A stretch of DNA of 13,946 nucleotides from an uncultured Aeromonadales bacterium (GTDB lineage Bacteria; Pseudomonadota; Gammaproteobacteria; Enterobacterales; Succinivibrionaceae): assembly GCA_902796095.1 (NCBI GenBank), contig CADBNP010000244.1, positions 1 through 13,946 of the forward strand, read 5' to 3'. Positions 1 through 7,141 of this stretch are shown here, in pieces; position 1 is the first letter of the stretch; each line of letters opens with the position of its first letter. Under the pieces are notes generated by a model. That model saw only the letters and a program-made list of their open reading frames with translations. It was not told the DNA's origin and did not search any database. The translations under genes were made by a program, and so were the position numbers.

Positions 1-111
1 ATAAAGACCATTTTTAAGAAATGTTGTAAAACGCCTCTGTAGTGCAGTGCATCCTGTTGCGATGTTTTTCTTTTGCTGGCATTTTTTCATTTTTTCTCGT
101 TATCGATCCCT

Positions 112-306
112 GTTACCATTGACAAGAAAAGACTGAAGGATCTGTATACGGTGGACGGAAAGCAGTTAAAGACGTCAAAGCAGGCGACATCAAAGGAAGT
201 TTATGAGCTTTATGTTAATCGTGATCCTATAGAGAAGAATTTCAAAAGCTCAAAGATGTGGTCAGAGTTCATTCCTGAACTGCCTTTACAGGTTTCTTTG
301 TTTTGA
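112..306 (+). pseudogene. C-terminal remnant of a DDE-type transposase (probable)
   Basis: The reading frame is open from about 73 (TTG) to the TGA at 304-306, but protein-like sequence begins only near 112. It contains DKKRLKDLYTVDGKQL, then a Tyr-x-Asn-Arg-Asp-x-Ile-Glu-Lys-x-Phe-x-x-x-Lys arrangement. That pattern resembles the 'Y..R..IEK.F..LK' segment near the C-terminus of IS4/IS1634-type DDE transposases, where the glutamate is the last catalytic acidic residue. Only about 60 residues remain, and the rest of the transposase is absent upstream: positions 1-72 are AT-rich and non-coding. I infer a decayed insertion-sequence relic. No terminal inverted repeats are visible. It could also be an unrelated small ORF. 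Confidence 0.4.
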
Positions 307-443
307 AACGCCAAATACGGATACGTGCGTTTGGTGGCGGGGGAGGCGCGGTTTTATCAGCCCGCCCGACTGTTTGCTGAGACAGAAGGCAGCCTGCAAC
401 CCATTTTGCCTGATTTCGTTTCCGTCATGGTGGCTGACATCCT

Positions 444-465
444 CATGGTTAAAACCGTGGGTTTT
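444..465 (+). terminator. possible weak hairpin before purL
   Basis: CATGGTT (444-450) can pair with AACCGTG (453-459) through one G-U wobble, extending by a base or two outward. A run of four T at 462-465 follows. It sits 17 nt before the purL -10 box, so it could end read-through from the upstream remnant. The loop is very tight and the T run is short, so support is weak. Confidence 0.2.
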
Positions 466-481
466 CCCGCGCGCAATGGGT

Positions 482-487
482 TATAAT
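482..487 (+). promoter_or_regulatory. purL promoter -10 box
   Basis: A perfect TATAAT lies 40 nt before the purL ATG. No good -35 box is found at 16-18 bp spacing, and the TG needed for an extended -10 is displaced. I looked for a PurR operator: CGTTTCCGT at 417-425 fits half of the consensus but the other half does not match. Confidence 0.55.
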
Positions 488-527
488 ACTCACAGTTTGT
501 TGTTTGTATTTATTGTGTAGGCTTTTC

Positions 528-3500
528 ATGGAAATTTTAAGAGGTGCTCCGGCTCTTTCCGGATTTCGTATCAGTAAACTGCTAGACGGCTGCAGATCTG
601 CCGGAATTAATGTGGATTCCATTTACGCTGAGTTTGTTCATTTCGCTGATATTTCATCTCCCCTTACCGGAAATGAATCTGAAGTTCTGACCAGACTCCT
701 GACATATGGTCCTGCCATAACGGGCCAGAAATGCGAAGGTGTGCTGTTTCTTGTTACACCTCGTCCGGGAACCATTTCCCCGTGGTCATCCAAGGCCACC
801 GATATAGCCCATAACTGCGGACTGGATAAGATAAAACGTCTGGAGCGCGGCATTGCTTATTATGTGAAAGCTTCAGAACTGAATGATGAAGCAAAGGGAA
901 AAATAAAGTCTCTTATTCATGATCGCATGATGGAGGCTGTTTTCAATGATATGGATTCTGCTGCAAGTCTGTTTGCCACCCAGGAACCTTCACCTCTGAC
1001 TTCCGTGGATATTCTCGGGAGAGGTATTGACGCTCTCCGTGAGGCCAATGTATCTCTCGGTCTTGCGCTCAGTGAAGATGAAATGGAGTATCTTACCCGC
1101 TCCTTCGGTGAACTTGGCCGCAATCCGAATGATGTTGAACTTTACATGTTTGCCCAGGCTAATTCAGAGCACTGCCGTCACAAAGTTTTCAATGCCGACT
1201 GGGTGATTGACGGTGTTCATCATGACAAGTCTCTTTTCAAGATGATCCGCAACACTTATGAAAAGACTCCTGACTACATTTCATCAGCATACAAGGATAA
1301 CGCCGCCGTAATGGACGGCTGCGAGGCCGGAAGATTCTTCCCGGATCCTTCAAACCATCAGTACAGCTTCCATCAGGAGCCTATTGATATACTGATGAAG
1401 GTTGAAACTCACAATCATCCGACAGCCATTTCTCCATATCCTGGAGCCGCCACCGGTTCCGGCGGTGAGATCCGCGACGAGGGTGCCACCGGTACAGGTT
1501 CAAAGCCTAAGGCCGGTATCTGCGGCTTCTCCGTGTCCAATCTCCGGATACCCGGCTTTGTCCAGCCGTGGGAGGAGGATTTCGGAATGCCCGGACGTCT
1601 CACTTCGGCTCTCGGCATCATGACCGAGGGACCTCTCGGAGCTGCCGGATTCAACAATGAATACGGCAGACCGAATATCGCCGGTTATTTCAGAACTTAT
1701 GAGGAAAAGGTAAACAGCCACAACGGCGAGGAAATCAGAGGCTACCACAAGCCTATCATGCTTGCCGGTGGTATCGGCAACATTCGCAAGGAGCATATTC
1801 AGAAGGGTGTAATACCTGTTGGAGCGAAGCTGATTGTTCTCGGCGGTCCTGCCATGAACATAGGTCTCGGCGGAGGTGCCGCATCCTCCATGACTTCCGG
1901 TCAGTCTGCCGAGGATCTGGATTTTGCGTCTGTTCAGCGTGATAACCCTGAAATGGAAAGACGCTGTCAGGAGGTTATCGACTGCTGCTGGCAGATGGGT
2001 AGAGCCAATCCGATTCTGTTTATTCATGATGTTGGTGCAGGAGGTCTTTCCAATGCCCTTCCGGAGCTGGTCAATGACGGTGATCGCGGCGGCGTCTTCG
2101 AATTGAGAAATGTTCCGAATGACGAACCGGGAATGAGTCCGTATGAAATCTGGTGCAACGAATCCCAGGAGCGTTATGTTCTTGCCGTGGCCGAAAAGGA
2201 TCTGGAACTCTTTGAAAGCATCTGCAGAAGAGAACGTGCACGCTATGCCGTTGTGGGTACAGCCATCGAGGAGAGACGTCTTGAACTTGATGACTCCTAT
2301 TTCCACAACAAGCCTATTGATCTTCCTACCGATGTACTTCTCGGTAAACCGCCGAGAATGCATAAGAATGTTACAACTCTGAAAGCCTCCGGTACGGAAC
2401 TGAACACCTCCCAGATGACAGTGGAGGATGCTGCCATGAGACTGCTCCGCCTTCCGACTATTGCTGAGAAGACATTCCTTATCACCATCGGTGACCGTAC
2501 TGTTACCGGCATGGTTTCAAGGGATCAGATGGTAGGTCCGTGGCAGGTGCCTGTTGCCGACTGTGCCGTCACTGCAGCAAGCTATGACAGCTATTACGGC
2601 GAGGCCATGGCAATGGGAGAAAGGGCTCCGGTGGCACTCCTTGACTACGGTGCATCTGCAAGACTCTGCGTCGCAGAGGCCATTACCAATATTGCCTGCT
2701 GTCATATCGGAAACATTGAACGCGTGAAGCTGTCTGCCAACTGGATGGCAGCTGCCGGACATCCGGGTGAGGATGCCGGTCTTTATGAGGCTGTAAAGGC
2801 TGTTGGCGAGGAGCTTTGTCCTGCTCTGGGCATCACGGTTCCTGTCGGAAAGGATTCCATGTCCATGAAGACAACATGGAAGGAAAACGGTGTTGAAAAA
2901 TCCGTGATTTCTCCTCTGTCTCTTGTGATCAGTGCCTTTGCCCGTGTTGAGGATATTCGCAATACAGTTACTCCGCAGCTTCGCACAGATCAGGGTCCTT
3001 CTGCTCTGATCCTTGTTGATCTTGGAAGAGGCAGAAACCGTCTCGGCGGATCATCACTGGCTCAGGTGTACAGACAGCTGGGTTCTGTAACTCCGGATCT
3101 TCAGGAACCGGCTGATTTGAAATCCTTCTTTGATGCCATGCAGTTCCTTGTGTCCCACAGGAAGCTTCTGGCCTATCATGATCGTTCTGACGGCGGTCTT
3201 TTTGTTACTGTGGCAGAAATGGCCTTTGCCGGCAGAACCGGTGTTAAGGTCAGTCTGGATCAGATTGACAGCGATGATTTCAGAGCACTGTTCTCTGAGG
3301 AACTGGGCGCTGTGCTGCAGGTTTCCATGACAGAGAAGGAAAAGGTTCTCAACATTCTTTCCGGCCACGGTCTGGGAGGCTGCACCTATGTTATCGGTAC
3401 CGTTACTGATGATGATCGCATTACCTTCACCCGTGACGGCAACAATGTTCTGTCAGACACCCGTGTAAGATTCCGCAGTGCCTGGGCTGAGACAACCTAC

Positions 3501-4418
3501 AGAATGCAGGCTCTCCGTGATAATCCTGCCTGTGCCGAAAGCGAGTTCAGAGCAAAGTCTGACGCGAAGGATCCGGGACTCAGCGTAAACCTTACCTTTG
3601 ATATCAATGAGGATGTTACCGCTCCTTATGTTCATGCCGGCGTTTCTCCAAAGGTTGCAATTCTTCGCGAGCAGGGTGTCAACTCTCAGAATGAGATGGC
3701 TGCCGCCTTTACAAAGGCAGGCTTTACAGCAGTTGATGTTCATATGAGTGACATTCTTTCCGGGCGTGTAAGTCTGAAAGAGTTCAAGGCTCTTGCAGCC
3801 TGCGGCGGTTTCTCCTACGGTGATGTTCTCGGTGCCGGTGAGGGCTGGGCCAAGTCCATTCTCTTCAATTCAAGGGCAAGAGACGAGTTTGCCGCTTTCT
3901 TTGAACGAGGCGACACGCTGGCTCTGGGTGTCTGCAACGGCTGTCAGATGATGTCAAATCTTCGTGATCTGATTCCTGGTGCTGATCTGTGGCCTCATTT
4001 TGTACGCAATGAATCAGAGCGCTTCGAGGCACGCTTCTCAAGAGTTGAGATCCTGAATTCTCCGTCTGTATTTTTTGACGGCATGCAGGGATCCATGATG
4101 CCGATAGCTGTATCCCACGGTGAAGGCAGAGCGGAATTCAGGGATGATGAGCATTTGAAGAATGTGCTGGCTTCATCTCAGATTTCTGTAAGATTTGTTG
4201 ACAACTACGGTAATGCTACAACCCGCTATCCGTTCAATCCTAACGGATCTCCTGAGGGTATTACCGGTCTTACCAGCCGTGACGGCAGGGTTACCATCAT
4301 GATGCCGCATCCGGAACGTGTTGTGAGAGCTGTCTGCAATTCATGGCATCCTGATGACTGGCAGGAGGCAAGTCCTTGGCTGCGTGCATTCAGAAACGCA
4401 AGAAAGTCTCTCTCCTGA
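528..4418 (+). CDS. purL: Phosphoribosylformylglycinamidine synthase (FGAM synthase), large single-chain form
   Basis: PurL catalyses the fourth step of de novo purine synthesis: FGAR + ATP + glutamine to FGAM, in the cytoplasm. The ATG at 528 gives 1,296 residues (E. coli PurL has 1,295) and starts with MEILRGAPALSGFR, matching the enteric N-terminus; the frame stays open upstream to 504, but those codons are not family-like. An N-terminal PurS-like domain occupies roughly residues 1-150. The two AIRS-type synthetase halves follow, with ETHNHPTAISP (from residue 293) and HDVGAGGLSNA (around 500). A C-terminal class I glutaminase begins around 1040. The glutaminase triad is present: Cys1136 in LGVCNGCQ, and His1261 and Glu1263 in MPHPERV. 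A weak TAGG about 7 nt upstream could be the ribosome site. It has its own promoter and ends in a strong terminator, so it is probably monocistronic. Intact and near certain. Confidence 0.98.
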   Translation: MEILRGAPALSGFRISKLLDGCRSAGINVDSIYAEFVHFADISSPLTGNESEVLTRLLTYGPAITGQKCEGVLFLVTPRPGTISPWSSKATDIAHNCGLDKIKRLERGIAYYVKASELNDEAKGKIKSLIHDRMMEAVFNDMDSAASLFATQEPSPLTSVDILGRGIDALREANVSLGLALSEDEMEYLTRSFGELGRNPNDVELYMFAQANSEHCRHKVFNADWVIDGVHHDKSLFKMIRNTYEKTPDYISSAYKDNAAVMDGCEAGRFFPDPSNHQYSFHQEPIDILMKVETHNHPTAISPYPGAATGSGGEIRDEGATGTGSKPKAGICGFSVSNLRIPGFVQPWEEDFGMPGRLTSALGIMTEGPLGAAGFNNEYGRPNIAGYFRTYEEKVNSHNGEEIRGYHKPIMLAGGIGNIRKEHIQKGVIPVGAKLIVLGGPAMNIGLGGGAASSMTSGQSAEDLDFASVQRDNPEMERRCQEVIDCCWQMGRANPILFIHDVGAGGLSNALPELVNDGDRGGVFELRNVPNDEPGMSPYEIWCNESQERYVLAVAEKDLELFESICRRERARYAVVGTAIEERRLELDDSYFHNKPIDLPTDVLLGKPPRMHKNVTTLKASGTELNTSQMTVEDAAMRLLRLPTIAEKTFLITIGDRTVTGMVSRDQMVGPWQVPVADCAVTAASYDSYYGEAMAMGERAPVALLDYGASARLCVAEAITNIACCHIGNIERVKLSANWMAAAGHPGEDAGLYEAVKAVGEELCPALGITVPVGKDSMSMKTTWKENGVEKSVISPLSLVISAFARVEDIRNTVTPQLRTDQGPSALILVDLGRGRNRLGGSSLAQVYRQLGSVTPDLQEPADLKSFFDAMQFLVSHRKLLAYHDRSDGGLFVTVAEMAFAGRTGVKVSLDQIDSDDFRALFSEELGAVLQVSMTEKEKVLNILSGHGLGGCTYVIGTVTDDDRITFTRDGNNVLSDTRVRFRSAWAETTYRMQALRDNPACAESEFRAKSDAKDPGLSVNLTFDINEDVTAPYVHAGVSPKVAILREQGVNSQNEMAAAFTKAGFTAVDVHMSDILSGRVSLKEFKALAACGGFSYGDVLGAGEGWAKSILFNSRARDEFAAFFERGDTLALGVCNGCQMMSNLRDLIPGADLWPHFVRNESERFEARFSRVEILNSPSVFFDGMQGSMMPIAVSHGEGRAEFRDDEHLKNVLASSQISVRFVDNYGNATTRYPFNPNGSPEGITGLTSRDGRVTIMMPHPERVVRAVCNSWHPDDWQEASPWLRAFRNARKSLS

Positions 4419-4424
4419 CTCCTT

Positions 4425-4452
4425 GGTGCCGTGACGCCTGTGTCACGGCATC
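4425..4452 (+). terminator. first hairpin after purL
   Basis: A perfect 9-bp stem, TGCCGTGAC (4427-4435) with GTCACGGCA (4442-4450), extends to 11 bp with one wobble and has a 6-nt loop. It starts 7 nt after the purL stop. It lacks a T tract, so it may protect the mRNA 3' end or help the terminator that follows. Confidence 0.5.
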
Positions 4453-4462
4453 TTCCGAAGAA

Positions 4463-4491
4463 AAAGATCGCACCGGTGCGGTCTTTTTTTT
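4463..4491 (+). terminator. Rho-independent terminator of purL
   Basis: AAAGATCGCACC (4463-4474) pairs with GGTGCGGTCTTT (4475-4486), with one G-U wobble, and runs into eight T ending at 4491. The run of A before the stem makes it potentially bidirectional. Nearly the same stem recurs at 6817-6845. Confidence 0.92.
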
Positions 4492-4605
4492 GTGCACGGC
4501 ATGCACGCTTTACCGTATGCAGGCAGATACAGCAGTTTTATATGAGATGTGTCATTCAATTCCGGATTGTCCCTCACTCAAAAAAAACTGTACTTTTCGA
4601 ATCTG

Positions 4606-4614
4606 TGTTAGAAT
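4606..4614 (+). promoter_or_regulatory. extended -10 promoter for the 4662 gene
   Basis: TGTTAGAAT (TG, one base, then TAGAAT) lies 48 nt before the ATG at 4662. The -35 region is poor (CTGTAC at 4588-4593, short spacing). It fits the TGN-TATAAT style of the other promoters in this window. Confidence 0.45.
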
Positions 4615-4661
4615 TTCCACATATCTGTTAAGTATGTTCAACGAGTTTTCTTTTCTGATTT

Positions 4662-5405
4662 ATGAGCAGTGAGCCGGTATCATTAAAAAGTCTGAGACAG
4701 AAGGGTATAAGGGTAAATGACAATCTTTACCATGTGGGTTATCTTCCCTCCATGCTTCCGGTCGCTTTTCTATTTCTGATTGTATCTACGGCTGTTGTCT
4801 GTTTTTTTGCCAGTGACTATCTGCTCAACGTTATGACGGAGACTGAAGAAACCAGAGGTTTCATGCTGTCAACATACAAGGTTTCAAGTTATGTTTGCCG
4901 CAGTGGTTCCAGTCGGACGGGCGGAACTGATGCCTGCCGTGATGAAATCAAATATCAGGTCTACTATACCTATACAGTGGACGGTCATTCCTATAACGGA
5001 AGTGTTTTTCTCGAGGATCCTTCCGGCGATATCTACGTTGTTTACAAGAAATCCAATCCGGAACTTCATTATGTCAAGGGTACCCAGAGTGTGGAGGGAA
5101 CCATAGGATTTGTTGTCATCCTTCTTATTCTGTATGTAATCTTCATTGCAGGCTATCTGAAGCGGATTTTTAATCATCTCTGCGGCGGGGAAAGAGTTCT
5201 GAGAAACGGCTGTCCTCAGGAACTGATTATTGTTGATGACGGAGGAAGCATTGCAACTCTCCTCAAAGTAACCAAGGCCAACGGAAGCGAGGAGTGGTTT
5301 CTGGCTGACAGGAACAAATTTACAGATCAGGATCGCTGGGATATCGTCTGGAGTACGGATCACAGCAGCTACGATGTTTACTGCCATCCCCAGTTTCATC
5401 TGTAG
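4662..5405 (+). CDS. Two-TM membrane protein with DUF3592-like extracytoplasmic domain
   Basis: The protein has 247 residues. A hydrophobic segment at about 31-55 and a second at about 147-168 bracket an extracytoplasmic loop of about 90 residues. About 80 residues follow the second helix, probably in the cytoplasm. The loop carries 'YTYTVDGHSYNG...VYKKSNPE', which resembles the DUF3592 pattern (sYtVdGkeY...V.YdP.nP). It also has two cysteines (79 and 92) that could form a disulfide outside the cytoplasm. The C-terminal part is charged, with WFLADRNKF and WDIVW. The ATG at 4662 has no clear Shine-Dalgarno, but no better in-frame start precedes the first helix. It stands alone between a terminator and the next promoter. 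Function unknown; the DUF3592 link comes from remembered motif shape only. Confidence 0.75.
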   Translation: MSSEPVSLKSLRQKGIRVNDNLYHVGYLPSMLPVAFLFLIVSTAVVCFFASDYLLNVMTETEETRGFMLSTYKVSSYVCRSGSSRTGGTDACRDEIKYQVYYTYTVDGHSYNGSVFLEDPSGDIYVVYKKSNPELHYVKGTQSVEGTIGFVVILLILYVIFIAGYLKRIFNHLCGGERVLRNGCPQELIIVDDGGSIATLLKVTKANGSEEWFLADRNKFTDQDRWDIVWSTDHSSYDVYCHPQFHL

Positions 5406-5465
5406 TTCCACCCGTGTAAAACAGTTAAAATTTTGAAGTCTGAAATAAAACGGCATGCTTCTTTA

Positions 5466-5474
5466 TGGTAGAAT
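5466..5474 (+). promoter_or_regulatory. extended -10 promoter for the 5520 gene
   Basis: TGGTAGAAT lies 45 nt before the ATG at 5520 and matches the extended -10 form TGNTATAAT with one change. The -35 position (TAAAAC, 5446-5451) is poor, as expected for an extended -10 promoter. Confidence 0.5.
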
Positions 5475-5519
5475 CACGCCTGTAGTTGAACTGTTTGAAG
5501 TAAGCTAGTTGTGTTGTTT

Positions 5520-6791
5520 ATGTCTAATTTTAAGTATATTCTTATTTTTATAGTTTTCGTTGCTCTTTCCATCACCGGTCTTTCATTCTTTTCAGGGTAT
5601 GCACACGGTAAATATCTTGAAAATGTTATTACGCGTATCAATACCGGATCCGGCGGAAAAGTCAATATTCAGGAGCTTACTGTTGAGAACGGTTTTCTGT
5701 CGCAACTTCGTTCATACAAGGTTGAGTATATGGGTAAAAAGCTCTCCTTTACCCTGATGGTGAGGAGTTCCTTTTATCCGCTGTACGAAGTGAATGAATT
5801 CATGATTTCCAACATAGCCGGCGAACTGATTGCCTGCCCGTACTGTGACTACAGGGATTTGGGTATCGAAGGTTCATGGAAGGTGAACTATCTGAAAAAC
5901 TCCTTTGAAGGTATCTATCATCAGTCAGGCTCCAACAACAGCTTTTCCTCCACAAAGGACAGGGGAACACTTTCTGTTTCCGGTATAAGCGGTGATTTCA
6001 GGGGTACATTCGGTGATCGACATACTCATTTCGGCATGAAGGTTGATCAGATAATGAATGACAATCCAGCCACCGGATTCAACACGTCCATCAAGTTTCT
6101 TGCCGGAGATTTGGATGTAGTTGCAGAGCAGGGTGTTTTTCTTGTTGACACCAAGGGCATTTCCATTAACAAGTATGAGTCCAAGAATGTGTCCACCGGT
6201 GAGAAAATCATAATGGAAAATCCTAAGATTTCCTTTTCCTCCGAGTCAAAGGGCTCTCTTTCTGACATAAACGTCACCATGAGTGTAAAGAACTTTGAAC
6301 ACAACAACCCTAAATGGACAAATGATTTCAGAACAGAGAACAACAGTCTGATTTTTAAGGTTTACAATGCGGATCAGAACTTCTGGATAGATTTCAGTGC
6401 CATGCTCTACAACCTTTTCCATATGGATGAGAACGGAGGAAAGTTCAATTATGAGATCCTTGATAACCTGAGACGCAACAACTCTGTTATAAGTATTGAT
6501 AGACTGATGCTGGTGTCCAAGGACAACAGAGGAACTCTCAAGATTGAAAAGGGAAGTGAAATAAAGTTTGTTTCTGGTAAAAATGATGTGAAGAGTTCTC
6601 TTGATCTTTCCATCAAGTTCAGGGTTACCGACAGTTTTATAAAAGATTTCCCTAATGGAGAAAGATACAAGCAGAAGTTTAACAACAACGACTGGCTGGT
6701 TCAGACTGATTCGAAGGACGAATATTCCACCCAGCTGATTATTAAATTTGGTCAGTGTGCCATTGGAGAAAACCAGATTGATGACTGCTGA
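5520..6791 (+). CDS. DUF945/YdgA-like anchored envelope protein
   Basis: The protein has 423 residues from the ATG at 5520; a GTG at 5511 would add three residues. One N-terminal hydrophobic segment (about residues 5-25) is followed by SGYAHGKYLENVITRIN. This resembles the start of DUF945 proteins such as E. coli YdgA, where the anchor is followed by 'G...e..l......n' and a long beta-rich periplasmic domain. The rest is polar and rich in Asn, Ser and Lys, with alternating hydrophobic residues, as expected for a beta-rich extracytoplasmic domain. Cysteines occur in a C-P-Y-C pair near residue 105 and near the C-terminus. The gene has its own promoter and terminator. The family call is moderate; other AsmA-like or repetitive beta proteins could look similar. 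Substrate and role unknown. Confidence 0.72.
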   Translation: MSNFKYILIFIVFVALSITGLSFFSGYAHGKYLENVITRINTGSGGKVNIQELTVENGFLSQLRSYKVEYMGKKLSFTLMVRSSFYPLYEVNEFMISNIAGELIACPYCDYRDLGIEGSWKVNYLKNSFEGIYHQSGSNNSFSSTKDRGTLSVSGISGDFRGTFGDRHTHFGMKVDQIMNDNPATGFNTSIKFLAGDLDVVAEQGVFLVDTKGISINKYESKNVSTGEKIIMENPKISFSSESKGSLSDINVTMSVKNFEHNNPKWTNDFRTENNSLIFKVYNADQNFWIDFSAMLYNLFHMDENGGKFNYEILDNLRRNNSVISIDRLMLVSKDNRGTLKIEKGSEIKFVSGKNDVKSSLDLSIKFRVTDSFIKDFPNGERYKQKFNNNDWLVQTDSKDEYSTQLIIKFGQCAIGENQIDDC

Positions 6792-6816
6792 TTTGTGAGT
6801 TTTCCTCTGACGACAG

Positions 6817-6845
6817 AAAGATCGCACCTGTGCGGTCTTTTTGTT
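6817..6845 (+). terminator. Rho-independent terminator of the DUF945-like gene
   Basis: AAAGATCGCAC (6817-6827) pairs with GTGCGGTCTTT (6830-6840), leaving a CCTG-type loop, and is followed by T-rich sequence to 6845. It begins 25 nt after the stop codon. The stem, including its single G-U wobble, is the same as in the purL terminator. Confidence 0.9.
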
Positions 6846-7072
6846 TTCATGGCAGTTTCATGACTGTCGAATACCGGATCCTGATATTCCATGATGACGG
6901 AATGCATGACTGCCTGACAGAGAAGTCGGGACCATGTTCCTGTGGTGAACCTTTTCATGTAGTCCTGTCTTTGTCTCTGAATTGTTGCAATAACATAATA
7001 CTTTTCAATTAGTTACATTATGCATAACCCTGTTTCTGTCATATAAATTTAAGTTTTTGCAGATCTAACGTA
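6846..7072 (+). other. non-coding spacer
   Basis: Together with the flanking terminator and promoter this is a 350-nt gene-free stretch. I see no credible ORF, RNA gene or repeat in it. A small inverted repeat, TTGTTGCAA, lies near 6979-6990 and the sequence becomes AT-rich towards the promoter. Short ORFs on either strand have no protein-like character. Confidence 0.6.
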
Positions 7073-7081
7073 TGGTATAAT
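7073..7081 (+). promoter_or_regulatory. extended -10 promoter for the symporter
   Basis: TGGTATAAT is a perfect extended -10 box, 60 nt before the ATG at 7142. TTTTTG at 7054-7059 would be a weak -35 with 16-bp spacing. Confidence 0.75.
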
Positions 7082-7141
7082 CTGAACTCGTTTGCTGCTT
7101 TTGTTTAAAGCAGGGTTTTGTTTGGATCTTGTGAGGTTTAT

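Noticed and set aside
336..366. GGCGGG/CCCGCC inverted repeat upstream of purL
   Set aside because: Six pairs with a 19-nt spacer and no T tract. Too weak to call a terminator or riboswitch.
417..425. Possible PurR operator before purL
   Set aside because: CGTTTCCGT fits the right half of the PurR consensus, but the left half (410-416) does not match at the key bases.
1500..2363. 287-codon ORF on the - strand inside purL
   Set aside because: It is fully antisense to conserved PurL sequence, and its translation has no family-like features. It is a frame shadow of the coding strand.
4890..5456. Short ORFs in both strands within and after the 4662 gene
   Set aside because: They overlap the better-supported membrane protein, which has TM segments and a promoter, and have no coding features of their own.
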